Origin: Magnetovibrio blakemorei
GTDB taxonomy: Bacteria > Pseudomonadota > Alphaproteobacteria > Rhodospirillales > Magnetovibrionaceae
Length of the DNA stretch: 64,000 nucleotides
Direction of reading: 5' to 3'
Assembly (NCBI RefSeq): GCF_001746755.1
Contig: NZ_MCGG01000011.1
Coordinates: 13,313 to 77,312, forward strand
Shown piece by piece: positions 48,024-57,056 of this stretch. The notes under the pieces are model-generated. The model did no database searches. It was not told where the DNA came from and was given only the letters and a program-made list of their open reading frames with translations. Numbering within the stretch: position 1 is the first letter of the stretch; each line of letters begins with the position of its first letter. The position numbers and the translations under genes are program-made.

Positions 48024-48431
48024 CTAACGCCCCTTACCCAAGGCGATTGTGATCATCCCCATATGCTTGCGGTAAAGCTCGTTGGTCAGTTGAAATTGCG
48101 TTTGCGTTTCACCAATTTTGCCCATCTGCTCTTCCAACACGACGCCGTTGCCGTCCGGAGACGTTTCGTAAGGCGTTTGATTGACCACCAGATCAAAAGG
48201 CGAAGCGCTGCGGCTTGCCCCCGTCATATGCTTTGGATTGGTGGTAACCGGGTTCAGTATCGTCGTCTTGTTTTGCACCATATCTTTGAAACTAAAGGCT
48301 TTAAGGTCTTTTGGCTTGTAGTTTGGCGTGTCTGAGTTCGCCACGTTTTGGGCCAAAACCTCTTGGCGACGGGTGAGCCAGCTCATCCGTCCTTTGACCA
48401 GTCCAAACAGTGTAAGTTTGTTGAGTTCCAT
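48024..48431 (-). CDS. flgB: Flagellar proximal rod protein FlgB
   Basis: FlgB is the most MS-ring-proximal rod subunit. The 135-residue product has MSWLTRRQEVLAQNVANSDTPNYKPKDL and the C-terminal TNELYRKHMGMITIALGKGR. It is the first gene of the flgBC-fliEQR-flhB-cckA transcript. Its upstream region (48432-48716) faces the fhlB set. I looked for a sigma-54 promoter there and found only poor matches. Confidence 0.97.
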   Translation of the reverse strand: MELNKLTLFGLVKGRMSWLTRRQEVLAQNVANSDTPNYKPKDLKAFSFKDMVQNKTTILNPVTTNPKHMTGASRSASPFDLVVNQTPYETSPDGNGVVLEEQMGKIGETQTQFQLTNELYRKHMGMITIALGKGR

Positions 48432-48716
48432 ACCTTCAATCCACCAACAAACGCCAAAAACCGGCGTCGTTCAAATCACTTCGCCTCATGAGGTTGATAC
48501 TGCAACCTCGAGTGGCAAACCCATTCTGGACTCTGCTTGTCCCCTTCTGGAACGAAAAACCTTGTTCAGTGAGTCTCCCTCAGACCATTTAAGATTCAAT
48601 GAATCCCCCTCAAATACACACGCATTCCGATTCATTGGCGAAAATGAAAAAGAGATTCAGAGGATGTTAAGTGCCGTATGTCAGGCTTGCGAACCTCCTC
48701 ATATGAGAATCGAGAG

Positions 48717-49058
48717 ATGACTGAAAACGCAAAGCCGCCAGGTGACAACAAAGACGCTGAAAAAGTTGCCGTCGCGCTCACTTACAAGCCCACTGATGAC
48801 CAAGCGCCGCGCGTGGTGGCGAAAGGTCAAGGCTGGCTGGCGGCGCAAATCATCGAAGTGGCCGAAGCCAACGGTATCGAAGTGCGCGAGGACGTCAATT
48901 TGGCGCAGATTTTGGCCCAGGTGGACGTGGACAGTGAAATCCCCCTGGAAGCCTTCACCGTCGTCGCGGAAATTCTGTCTTATATTTATGAAAAGAACAA
49001 ACAGTGGCCCCAAGGCATAGTTCCGAACGGTGTCACAAAACCAAGAGGTGGCTCATGA
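48717..49058 (+). CDS. FlhB C-domain-like protein FhlB
   Basis: A 113-residue cytosolic homolog of the FlhB C-terminal domain (FhlB/YlqH family). It has VALTYKPTDDQAPRVVAKGQGWLAAQIIEVAEANGI and then LAQILAQVDVDSEIPLEAF, TVVAEILSYIYEKNK, which parallels FlhB from its cleavage site on but lacks NPTH. Related proteins can partly replace FlhBC in export switching. The start at 48717 is preferred over 48678; the SD is weak. It diverges from flgB and overlaps the next gene by 4 bp. Confidence 0.9.
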   Translation: MTENAKPPGDNKDAEKVAVALTYKPTDDQAPRVVAKGQGWLAAQIIEVAEANGIEVREDVNLAQILAQVDVDSEIPLEAFTVVAEILSYIYEKNKQWPQGIVPNGVTKPRGGS

Positions 49059-49366
49059 GCGATGAGGAATTGATCCGCGAAGAACTGGAAAAAACCGCCA
49101 GCCTGATATCTGGAGCGCGCCGCCTGATGGCCGAGGGGAGACATGTGGACCTCAGCGCCATGGAGGATCGCGTGCGCGCCATCACCCAAGCCATTACCGC
49201 CGCCGCCCCCAAAGTTGCCGCCGGTTACAGAGACCATCTTGAAGCCCTCATGCAAGCCTTAGAGGTTTTAGAAACCGACTTGCAAAGTCACCATGAAGCG
49301 CTGCAAGACGGCTTGTCCGCCATTCGTCAACGGGAAGCCCATGATGCTTACAAACCGAAGAAATAA
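49055..49366 (+). CDS. Small coiled-coil protein in the flagellar cluster
   Basis: Not recognised. The 103-residue, nearly all-helical protein starts at 49055 (MSDEELIREELEKTASLI); its ATG overlaps the fhlB stop as ATGA, so the two are coupled. It reads LISGARRLMAEGRHVDLSAMEDRV, then LEALMQALEVLETDLQSHHEALQDGL. The size, charge and place resemble flagellar chaperones (FlgN/FliT types) but no specific family match can be claimed. Confidence 0.75.
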   Translation: MSDEELIREELEKTASLISGARRLMAEGRHVDLSAMEDRVRAITQAITAAAPKVAAGYRDHLEALMQALEVLETDLQSHHEALQDGLSAIRQREAHDAYKPKK

Positions 49367-49522
49367 TAGCCTTCAAGGTATTGAGCTCAATTCTCCCAAT
49401 ATGGCGAATCGATGAGTTTTTCAGCCCCTCGTCCAAGCCTTACCCAAAAAAGGATCAAATGGCTCAACGGCTTGAAGGCAAAGCATTTTCTCTAACCCTC
49501 AGAACGTTTATGGTTTGCCCCT

Positions 49523-49897
49523 ATGGATTTTACAAGTTACATACGATTTGTGTTTGCCCTGCTATTCGTTTTGGGCCTTATCGGCGTACTGACAGTTGTC
49601 TTGCGCCGCTATGGTCTTGGCATAGCCTCAGCACAAATCCGCAAGGGTCAAGACCGACGTCTGCGTTTGGTTGAAGTGCTGCCCATCGACGGAAAGCGCC
49701 GGGCCATTCTCATTCGCCGTGACGACGTTGAGCATCTGGTGATTTTGGGAGCGGAATCCGAAACCCTGATTGAAACGGGCATTCCGGCGTCTCAAATGCC
49801 TTCTTCCCCGGTGCCTTCATCTGCGGAACCTTCCGCACGGACACCCGCGCAATCGTTCGCAGAAACTCTAGATCAGGCGGGGAGCCCAAAGACATAA
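49523..49897 (+). CDS. fliO: Flagellar biosynthetic protein FliO
   Basis: FliO helps assemble the FliP ring of the export gate. The 124-residue product has an N-terminal membrane helix (YIRFVFALLFVLGLIGVLTVVL). A short basic domain RRLRLVEVLPIDGKRRAILIRRDDVEHLVILG follows, the FliO hallmark, and a Pro/Ser-rich tail. The stop overlaps the fliP ATG (TAATG). There is no strong SD; context decides the start. Confidence 0.93.
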   Translation: MDFTSYIRFVFALLFVLGLIGVLTVVLRRYGLGIASAQIRKGQDRRLRLVEVLPIDGKRRAILIRRDDVEHLVILGAESETLIETGIPASQMPSSPVPSSAEPSARTPAQSFAETLDQAGSPKT

Positions 49898-50691
49898 TGA
49901 AACCCTTTGCCCTCAGCCGCAAACTCAGCGCCCCCCTCATCAAGTCGCTGCTGTTGTTAACGATCTTCACCGTTGCCCTCGCTACGCTCGTCAGTTTGAC
50001 CACATTTGATGCCTTTGCCCAAAGTGTGACCTTGGACATGGGGCCGTCCCCGGGCGCATCGACCACCGGACGGATTATTCAGTTGGTTTTGCTGATGACG
50101 GTTTTGACGTTGGCACCGTCAATCCTCATCATGATGACCTCGTTCACACGCATCGTTGTGGTGCTATCCTTTTTACGCAACGCGCTGGGTACTCAGCAAA
50201 CACCGCCCAACCAGGTGCTGATTTCGCTGGCGTTGTTTATGACCTTGTTCATCATGATGCCGACCTTTCAGACCACCTATGACGAAGCGCTTCAGCCGTT
50301 GATCGATGGCTCGATTGATGAAACCCAGGCCTTCAACCGGGCGCTGGTGCCTTTCGAAACCTTTATGATGAAACATGTGCGCGAACAAGATTTGGGCCTG
50401 TTCGTGGATTTGGCGGGCTTAAAGGCCGAACAGGTCGCGCAAAACATGCCCATGCGGGTGCTTATCCCGGCGTTTATGATTTCAGAGCTTCGACGCGCGT
50501 TTGAAATTGGCTTTTTGGTGTTTGTGCCGTTCCTCATCATCGACATGGTGGTGGCTTCGGTTTTGATGTCGATGGGTATGATGATGCTGCCACCGGTCAT
50601 GATCGCCTTGCCCTTTAAGATCATCTTTTTTGTCCTCGTCGACGGCTGGTACATGATCGTCGGATCGCTGGTGCGCAGTTACGGCGCATAG
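49897..50691 (+). CDS. fliP: Flagellar export-gate protein FliP
   Basis: FliP is the main pore subunit of the flagellar exporter. The 264-residue product has a cleavable signal (cleavage near DAFAQS), then PSILIMMTSFTRIVVVLSFLRNALGTQQTPPNQVL, the conserved core. MPMRVLIPAFMISELRRAFEIGF and VASVLMSMGMMMLPPVMIALPFKIIFF near the end are also typical. It is translationally coupled to fliO. It is the last gene of the plus-strand flagellar set. Confidence 0.97.
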   Translation: MKPFALSRKLSAPLIKSLLLLTIFTVALATLVSLTTFDAFAQSVTLDMGPSPGASTTGRIIQLVLLMTVLTLAPSILIMMTSFTRIVVVLSFLRNALGTQQTPPNQVLISLALFMTLFIMMPTFQTTYDEALQPLIDGSIDETQAFNRALVPFETFMMKHVREQDLGLFVDLAGLKAEQVAQNMPMRVLIPAFMISELRRAFEIGFLVFVPFLIIDMVVASVLMSMGMMMLPPVMIALPFKIIFFVLVDGWYMIVGSLVRSYGA

Positions 50692-50845
50692 CTTAAAACG
50701 CACGCAAAACGCCTCATTTTGTGCTATAATCGCCTCCAGAGCAGCCGTGTGAGGTTGCTCCGGGTTTTGGGTGCCGTATGACTCAATTTTTTCCATTCAC
50801 AATGCGGCCCCCGGCCCTAGTTTTCTCAAATAAGAGGAGGCTGTT
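50692..50845 (+). promoter_or_regulatory. hsp20 promoter and possible SD-masking leader
   Basis: Upstream of the second hsp20. A TATAAT box lies at 50725-50730, and a weak RpoH-like pattern CTTA-N16-CCTCATT at 50692-50718. The leader has two hairpins. The first is an 8-bp stem GAGCAGCC/GGTTGCTC (50739-50760). The second pairs TTCTC (50823-50827) with GAGGA (50834-50838) across a 6-nt loop and covers the SD. Hsp20 leaders often act as thermometers, but this one lacks the ROSE TTGCT at the SD. Confidence 0.55.
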
Positions 50846-51424
50846 ATGTCGGTTAAAGTGAAAAAAAACGAAAAAACCCTGCCCCAATCGACAGAGTCCA
50901 AAACGCCCTCTTCGCAGCTCAGCGCCCATCCCCTTTTGGCGCTTCGTGAAGAGGTTGATCATCTGTTTGACCGGTTCTTTTCGGGTTTTGCCCTCGGACC
51001 GTTCAGCGATATGGGGCGGAACGCTATGCGCACGGAACCGTTCCGTCGTCTTGAAGACGCCTTTTCAGGCTTGAGCCCGTCTTTGGGCAACCTTACCATG
51101 AAGGTGGACATCCACGAAACCGATGGCGTCTATTGCATTGATGCTGAAATGCCGGGTTTTGAAGAAAAAGACATTGAAGTCAGTGCCGATGACCATGTGC
51201 TCACCATCACAGGGAAAAAAGCCGAACAGAAAAAAGAAGATCGGGAAAACTATCATGTCAGCGAACGTCACTTTGGATCGACGTCGCGGCATTTCCCCAT
51301 CCCTGAGACGGCCAATCTGAGCAAGGCTGAAGCTGATTTCAAAAACGGCGTCTTGCACATCAAAATGCCGATGAAGGCCGTGGTCAAAGCCAAAGCGACC
51401 AAAATCCCGATTAAATCAAGCTGA
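50846..51424 (+). CDS. Small heat-shock protein, Hsp20 family (second copy)
   Basis: A 192-residue holdase different from the first copy: a long charged N-terminal arm (VKVKKNEKTLPQSTESKT), LREEVDHLFDRFFSGF, and an alpha-crystallin domain (VDIHETDGVYCIDAEMPG, KDIEVSADDHVLTITGKK). The C-terminal KIPIK carries the IXI-like anchor. It belongs to the HspC/class A-type branch rather than IbpA. The SD AGAGGAGG stands before the ATG. A terminator follows. Confidence 0.94.
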   Translation: MSVKVKKNEKTLPQSTESKTPSSQLSAHPLLALREEVDHLFDRFFSGFALGPFSDMGRNAMRTEPFRRLEDAFSGLSPSLGNLTMKVDIHETDGVYCIDAEMPGFEEKDIEVSADDHVLTITGKKAEQKKEDRENYHVSERHFGSTSRHFPIPETANLSKAEADFKNGVLHIKMPMKAVVKAKATKIPIKSS

Positions 51425-51432
51425 TCGGTGAC

Positions 51433-51459
51433 GACAAACCCGGCGATGCCGGGTTTGTC
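51433..51459. terminator. Bidirectional terminator between hsp20 and speE
   Basis: A 12-bp perfect stem (GACAAACCCGGC with GCCGGGTTTGTC) with a 3-nt loop GAT. The stem overlaps the last bases of the convergent speE stop codon, so the speE terminator begins inside the gene's stop. Confidence 0.88.
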
Positions 51460-52306
51460 ATTTACGCATCAAATCGAGGATGAATTGAGGCAGCGCAAAC
51501 GCCGCCTTGTGAAGGTCCGGCGTGTAGTAGCGACATTTGATCTGTGCCGCAGCAAAACGCGCCCGCAAGGTTTCCACGTCCACGTGACGCAACCCAGCGT
51601 CATCGCTGGCCCATCCCAGCGTCATAAAGCCACCGATGTAGGTTGGCACAACGGCCGTATAAAAGCTGTTGTCCGCAAAAGACTTCGCCATGCGCTGATA
51701 GGTGTTGGTCACCTCATCGCCTTGAAAAAACGGTACGCCATTTTGCGTGACCAAGACACCGCCTTCTTTTAAGCAGCGATGGCAATCGGCGTAAAAACTT
51801 TCCGTAAATAACACTTCACCAGGCCCAACAGGATCGGTTGAATCGACGATCACCACGTCAAACCGTTTGTCCGTTTCGGCCACAAACTTGACCCCGTCGG
51901 TGATGATCAAATCCGTGCGCGGATCACTGAAGGCACCATTGGAAATGTCTGGGAAGTGCTCCAAGCTCAAATCCACCACCGCGCGGTCAAGCTCCACCAA
52001 GGTCGCGTGTTGTACCGACGCATGGCGCAACGTTTCACGCAAGATGCCTCCATCGCCACCACCAATGATCAAGACATCCTTGACATTGCCCTTGGCCAAG
52101 AGGGGCACGTGGGTGAGCATTTCATGATAAACGTGCTCGTCGCGCGTGGTGACTTGAACAATGTTGTCCAACGCCATCACGCGACCAAAAGTCGGCGTTT
52201 CGAAGATCACCAATTCTTGGTGTTCGGTCTTTTCGTGGAAAATGATGCGGGTGATATCGAAGCTCTGCGAATATCCGTTGTGGAGGATTTCGTCGAAACG
52301 CTTCAC
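51458..52306 (-). CDS. speE: Polyamine aminopropyltransferase (spermidine synthase)
   Basis: SpeE transfers aminopropyl from decarboxylated SAM to putrescine. The 282-residue product has the dcSAM-binding GGGDGGILRETLRH, the catalytic-loop VDSTDPVGPGEVLF, and VYHEMLTHVPL. It overlaps the upstream speD by 4 bp (ATGA), so the decarboxylase and the synthase are made together. Confidence 0.96.
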   Translation of the reverse strand: MKRFDEILHNGYSQSFDITRIIFHEKTEHQELVIFETPTFGRVMALDNIVQVTTRDEHVYHEMLTHVPLLAKGNVKDVLIIGGGDGGILRETLRHASVQHATLVELDRAVVDLSLEHFPDISNGAFSDPRTDLIITDGVKFVAETDKRFDVVIVDSTDPVGPGEVLFTESFYADCHRCLKEGGVLVTQNGVPFFQGDEVTNTYQRMAKSFADNSFYTAVVPTYIGGFMTLGWASDDAGLRHVDVETLRARFAAAQIKCRYYTPDLHKAAFALPQFILDLMRK

Positions 52307-52773
52307 TTGATCACGCCTCGCTTATGCGCGGACACGTCCATGCTTTTGGGCTGCAGGGCCTTTTTAATGGACGGCAGAGCATCGTGCGGGTCGCAATCGC
52401 CGCACATAAAGATATCGATCGCCGCATAGGCTTTTTCCGGCCACGTGTGAATCGAAATATGGCTTTCCGCCAAAACCACCACACCAGACACGCCAGAATA
52501 AGGTGAAAAGTGATGGAAGTGGCTGTGCAAAATGGTTGCACCCGCATCCCGCGCCCCTTGGCACAAGGCGGCTTCGATGATGGTCGGGTTGTCGAGATGG
52601 ATTGCATCCCACACTTCGACCAACACATGGTTGCCCGCGTAGCGGACGCCATCGCGTTCGATGAAATAATCTTTGGTATTGTCGATAACGGGATAAAGCG
52701 TCTGGGGTTCGGCCTGTGGAGTGGTGGCGTCTTCCAGGTTGATATCGAATTCGGCAAGTGCGTGGCTGTTCAT
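52303..52773 (-). CDS. speD: S-adenosylmethionine decarboxylase proenzyme
   Basis: SpeD supplies decarboxylated SAM for spermidine synthesis. The 156-residue proenzyme self-cleaves before Ser104 in AESHISIHTWPE to form the pyruvoyl group. The catalytic Cys pair lies in FMCGDCDP (124, 127). The SD GGGGGAG precedes the ATG. It has an N-terminal extension of about 40 residues compared with short SpeH forms. It forms an operon with speE. Confidence 0.95.
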   Translation of the reverse strand: MNSHALAEFDINLEDATTPQAEPQTLYPVIDNTKDYFIERDGVRYAGNHVLVEVWDAIHLDNPTIIEAALCQGARDAGATILHSHFHHFSPYSGVSGVVVLAESHISIHTWPEKAYAAIDIFMCGDCDPHDALPSIKKALQPKSMDVSAHKRGVIK

Positions 52774-52934
52774 CAGCGCTCCCCCAAACTAGAGTAACCC
52801 GCCTCTTAGTCATACCCAACATTGACGGAGCGCGCTTGATACGTGAAAGCGCTTGAAGGTTCAAGATAATTTTGTTGCTTGAAGAAAAAAATCTCTCTTG
52901 CAACGTCCCAGATGCCAACTGTAGGGCCGCATGC

Positions 52935-55900
52935 TCAATACAAAGAGCTTAACTGCCCGTCTGCCACGCGTTGGCGGTAGACCTCCATAAAACCTTGGAA
53001 ATTTTCAACATTTTTAACAATGGGCTCAAGCCCCCGATAATCGATCAAGCCTGTTTCCGGGGGCTCGGCAATCAATTTGAAGGCATCGGCAAAACTGGTT
53101 TTGGCCATGGCCGGACCATACATGTCAAGCAACCGCACGATGGCCACCTCATTACCGCTGAGCGTGTTGGCGATGGCCAAAGACAGCACGGCTGCCGCCT
53201 GGACTTCATCGAGTGGCTTGCGCGGTTTTACGCCCATAAGCTGGGTCATCTTGTTCAATGATTTAGAGGCGTTTTTCCAATCACCGGCGCGCCAATAAAT
53301 GTTGGACCGGATCATCTCCGCCTCTTGGCTGCTTTCAGGGTTCAGCAATTCGAGTGCGATTTGTGGCTGCTCCAAACCAATATGCGCCTGGGCGCGCAGC
53401 AGCACGCGCTGGCTCTCCAAGGCGTCAGGCAGTTTGGAGACTTGTGTTTTGTCGAGGCTCTCGATCGCCTTGTCATACTGTCGATCAAACAAGTAAATCA
53501 AAGCCAAACGCGCACCAACACGGGCTTTTTCTTCGCCTTTAAGACGAAATTCAATTTGAGCTTCCAAAAGGTCGGCGGCGCGGCTCAGCAAATCCACCCC
53601 CACCAACCGATCCGCCAAGCGGCGGATCATCTGGTCCCCCAAGGCCCCCGGCGGTGTCAATTCGCGGAACTCATCATACAACGCAATCGCCGTAACCGGC
53701 GGCAACACATCGGCCCCATTTTCCATATAGAGCATATTGAAGGCGTCGCTCATTTGTTTGGTGATCAAGTTGCTGTCGGGATTGTCCGGAAAATAAGTGG
53801 CCGCTTGGCGCAGCGTGCGTAACCCTTCGCGGTAAAGCTGTTGGTCCAAATACAAGGTGCCCAAGCGGTGCAAAAGCTTAAATTCAAATTCATCGCCCCG
53901 CCAAACAAAGCGCAATTTTTCATATTCTTCGATGGCATCCTTGGGCGTAAAGTGTCCTTGGCGCAGCAGCAATTCGGTACGGGCGACGGCAGCTTTGGCG
54001 CGTGAGGGACGGTGACGCCCTTCCATGGCACGTTCCCAATCTCCAATCGCCCCATCAAAATCGCCACTGACTTCCTTCAACTTACCCGAGACGTAATCGA
54101 TCTGATCTTGCTGCGCACGACTCGGATTGTCCAGGTTAAGCACTTCCAAATATTGCCCCGCCTGTTTAACATCGCCCAACTCGACCGCAGCTTGTGCCAC
54201 CCACAACGCCGTCGGAATCTTCAGCGATTTGGGATACGGCTGGGTGATGGAGCCGGTTTTGCGCAGTTCATAGGCGACGTCGGGCAAATGGCCTTCTTCG
54301 GCAACCACCGCCGCACGCCAGAACGTGGCTTCGTCATAAGGGTCGAGATTGGGGTTGTTCAAATCCGTGCGGGCATCATCCAAGCGCCCCATCATCCAAC
54401 TGGCGGCCCCTTTCATCATCAAGTATTCTGGATCCGCTGCGTATTCGGGTTCGACCCGGACCATTTCAGACAGCACGCCCAAGGACTCGGCCTCAAAACC
54501 ATTGGCGAAATAAAACTGCGCCAAATCATGTTGGGTTTGCTTTTTGATGCGATCATTTTTGGCAAAGGCGACTTCCCTTTGTAAGTCTTGTTTGGTTTTG
54601 GTAAACGATTGCAAATCCGGTCGTTTCCATTTTTCCAAGTCCAAGACCCGGGTCATGGGCCGCAATGAGCCCATGCCTGTGCTTGACGCCAATTGCTGCT
54701 GCAATTCGACATTGGCTTTTTCTTCGGCGCTCACACTGGAAATTTGCAAGGTTCCGGTGCTGGTGATTTCCACACCTTGGCGCAACGGTCGCACGCGCAA
54801 ATCATCCGACAGCGGCTTGATCACGACGCCTTGCTTTGAAGGCAACAACTGCACTTGCGGATACGACCATATGCGCGACACTCCGTGCCCCAACGGGATC
54901 ACCGGTATAACCACCAAGTTGTCGCCCACTTCGGGATCGCGAAAAGCAATGATGTTTCCCGGTTCGGGAACCGACACGAACAAACGCGCACCCAAGGGCG
55001 AGTCCGGCTGAGCATCGGCTTGCAATGGTGCGCTGGGAATCAGCGGCTGAGGTGCAAATTCCAAAATCCAAGCCAACCCGGCGCGTTTGATATCAGGGTT
55101 CACGCTTTCCGCGGTGGTCATCCGCAAAACCGCACCGTTGCGCGATGGCACCTGTTCAACCGCCGTGATCAGAGCCGCGCCGTCTTTAAGCAAGGCTTGG
55201 GTGTCGATGGTAGCGCGTTTGTCGAAGACCACCCACAGATCACCCGCACGGCGAAACACCGCCGCGCCGACGGGTTCATCCCAGTTAAACTTCAAGGCCA
55301 CGACGCCTTCCATGATCGAGCTGGCCTGGGCGCGGGTTTGCACCGGAGCTTGCTCAGGGGCCTGTTCAGAAGCCTGTCCAGAAGCTTGCTCTGTAACTTG
55401 GTCGGGAGCCTTCAACTCCAAGGGCATTGCCTTGGTTTCAGGGGATGTGTCTGCCGCTTGAGGCTGGACCGCGGGGGAGGTGGCGGCTTGTTCGACGGCA
55501 GCAACCGGTGCAGAACGGGGCGCAGGAGGTTGATCCCCCCCTTGCACCGCTTGTGCGGGGGACTGAGCCGGCGCAGGTGTCGCGGCCGCCTGCGTCCCCG
55601 GAGGATACACATCAACGATGACTTTGGGGCCACTGGTCGAAGTCTTGATATCTGAAGTGGCCGCCACCTTTAAGGTAACGCTGAGCTTGCCGCCCTGAGT
55701 AGAACTTTCAGCGCCTTTGACATTGCGAATGTTCCCGCTGGCCAAGCGGTTGAGGTTAACCTGCCCAGGATTGGAAAATTGAAGTGTGGCCTTGTCTGCT
55801 GAGCGAACAAGATCAAACGTCGTCGTGCTGGGCCAATCAAAAACGATCCGGGTATAATCTTTGTGCACCCCCGTGCGCACGCCGATGGTCGGCCCATCCC

Positions 55901-56318
55901 CTGGTGCTGTGGACGCGGTTTTGGACACGGCAATGGCCGCCGTCTCGGCCTTGGTGGCGCTGACGATGTCCACCACCACCGAGGAGCCGCTGTCATAACT
56001 GCGCACCGAAAAATCACCCCGAACGCGCAACACGACCGTTGCGTCATTTGGCGCAGCTTCAGTGGCCGTTACCAATTGCCCCAGACCGCGCATAATCGGG
56101 CGCAGATCCGCTTGTATGGGGCGTGAAAAATTCACCACCAAACGATTGCCATCACGAACCGCTTGATGACCAACGGGCTGTGGCCAACGAAATGTAATGC
56201 GACCATAACCGTCGCCCTGGCTGGTGCGCACCTGAACTTGATCAGCCCCAGCGGGTGACGTGAGCAACAGGCTCCCCAGCACAAACATCACGCTGAATAT
56301 GGCACCAAAGCGCTTCAT
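52935..56318 (-). CDS. Large periplasmic protein with AMIN-like and TPR regions
   Basis: A 1127-residue exported protein (signal cleaved near PAGA-DQ). Three tandem AMIN-like beta modules lie in the first 420 residues: about 26-125, 145-240 and 335-420, with RITFRWPQPV, RIVFDWPST and ALKFNWDEPV as matching strands. A Pro/Gln/Ala-rich linker separates the second and third modules. From about residue 560 to the end it is alpha-helical, with TPR-like pairs (FYFANGFEAESLGVLSEMV, LHRLGTLYLDQQLYREGL). It shares a TGATG overlap with motB upstream. AMIN domains target peptidoglycan, so it may anchor or organise the stator; its function is untested. Confidence 0.85.
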   Translation of the reverse strand: MKRFGAIFSVMFVLGSLLLTSPAGADQVQVRTSQGDGYGRITFRWPQPVGHQAVRDGNRLVVNFSRPIQADLRPIMRGLGQLVTATEAAPNDATVVLRVRGDFSVRSYDSGSSVVVDIVSATKAETAAIAVSKTASTAPGDGPTIGVRTGVHKDYTRIVFDWPSTTTFDLVRSADKATLQFSNPGQVNLNRLASGNIRNVKGAESSTQGGKLSVTLKVAATSDIKTSTSGPKVIVDVYPPGTQAAATPAPAQSPAQAVQGGDQPPAPRSAPVAAVEQAATSPAVQPQAADTSPETKAMPLELKAPDQVTEQASGQASEQAPEQAPVQTRAQASSIMEGVVALKFNWDEPVGAAVFRRAGDLWVVFDKRATIDTQALLKDGAALITAVEQVPSRNGAVLRMTTAESVNPDIKRAGLAWILEFAPQPLIPSAPLQADAQPDSPLGARLFVSVPEPGNIIAFRDPEVGDNLVVIPVIPLGHGVSRIWSYPQVQLLPSKQGVVIKPLSDDLRVRPLRQGVEITSTGTLQISSVSAEEKANVELQQQLASSTGMGSLRPMTRVLDLEKWKRPDLQSFTKTKQDLQREVAFAKNDRIKKQTQHDLAQFYFANGFEAESLGVLSEMVRVEPEYAADPEYLMMKGAASWMMGRLDDARTDLNNPNLDPYDEATFWRAAVVAEEGHLPDVAYELRKTGSITQPYPKSLKIPTALWVAQAAVELGDVKQAGQYLEVLNLDNPSRAQQDQIDYVSGKLKEVSGDFDGAIGDWERAMEGRHRPSRAKAAVARTELLLRQGHFTPKDAIEEYEKLRFVWRGDEFEFKLLHRLGTLYLDQQLYREGLRTLRQAATYFPDNPDSNLITKQMSDAFNMLYMENGADVLPPVTAIALYDEFRELTPPGALGDQMIRRLADRLVGVDLLSRAADLLEAQIEFRLKGEEKARVGARLALIYLFDRQYDKAIESLDKTQVSKLPDALESQRVLLRAQAHIGLEQPQIALELLNPESSQEAEMIRSNIYWRAGDWKNASKSLNKMTQLMGVKPRKPLDEVQAAAVLSLAIANTLSGNEVAIVRLLDMYGPAMAKTSFADAFKLIAEPPETGLIDYRGLEPIVKNVENFQGFMEVYRQRVADGQLSSLY

Positions 56319-57028
56319 CAGTTGCCCTCGACGGTGGGGAAGACGACGATGTCGACGCGGCGCCCCAACTTGGCACGGTCTTCCGCATCGATGTCCGGCA
56401 ACTGCGCAAATCGGCTATCGGCATAGCCAAAGGCAATGATATCGTCTGTATATCCTGATTGGCGCAAAACGTTTGCAACAGCGGAAGCGCGCGCAACCGA
56501 CAATTCCCAGTTGGTCGAAAAACCGCTTTCTTTCGACGGTTTTGCCGGATCCGTATGGCCGTTCACGCCAACCTGATTGCCCACATTGCGCAACAAGCTT
56601 CCCAAAGTGAACAGGGCCGAGCGGGCTTCGTCAGGCATTTGTGCTTTGCCCGACGGAAACAACAAGTCACCCGGCAAGGCCACCACCAAACGGTCATCAA
56701 GCAGCATAATCCTAGAAAACTTGAGCAGCTCATCCCCTTCTACGCCGCGCTGTAAAACACCGGACAGATAGTCCAAGTCGGTCGCTTGGCGACGAAAAAT
56801 GGTGCCGATGTTAAATTCCGCCGTGGCCGCCGCCACGGTGGTCAACTTACCCGGATTCAACGTCTGGGTCAGGGTATCGGTCATCGCATCCCATTTATCC
56901 ATCTGCACCGACGACATGGAATACAACAACACAAAGAAGGTCAGCATCAGCGACACAAGGTCGGCAAACGTGATCATCCACGCCGCTTTGGGGCCTTCTG
57001 AGAGTTGGGGCAATTCTTCGTCTTGCAT
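56318..57028 (-). CDS. motB: Flagellar motor stator protein MotB
   Basis: MotB anchors the stator to peptidoglycan and carries the ion-binding Asp. The 236-residue product has MITFADLVSLMLTFFVLLYS with Asp23 in the FAD position. The OmpA-like domain has VNGHTDPAKPS, NWELSVARASAVANVL, IAFGYADSRF and GRRVDIVV, all key residues present. No motA gene is in the window, so its partner must be elsewhere. It lies between the MotB paralog and the AMIN/TPR gene, overlapping the latter. Confidence 0.92.
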   Translation of the reverse strand: MQDEELPQLSEGPKAAWMITFADLVSLMLTFFVLLYSMSSVQMDKWDAMTDTLTQTLNPGKLTTVAAATAEFNIGTIFRRQATDLDYLSGVLQRGVEGDELLKFSRIMLLDDRLVVALPGDLLFPSGKAQMPDEARSALFTLGSLLRNVGNQVGVNGHTDPAKPSKESGFSTNWELSVARASAVANVLRQSGYTDDIIAFGYADSRFAQLPDIDAEDRAKLGRRVDIVVFPTVEGN

Positions 57029-57056
57029 GTGAAAGCGATTAGGAGCGCATCAAGCG

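Noticed and set aside
48432-48716. Sigma-54 promoters for flgB and fhlB
   Set aside because: The best candidates have wrong spacing or a changed GG/GC pair, so none was called.
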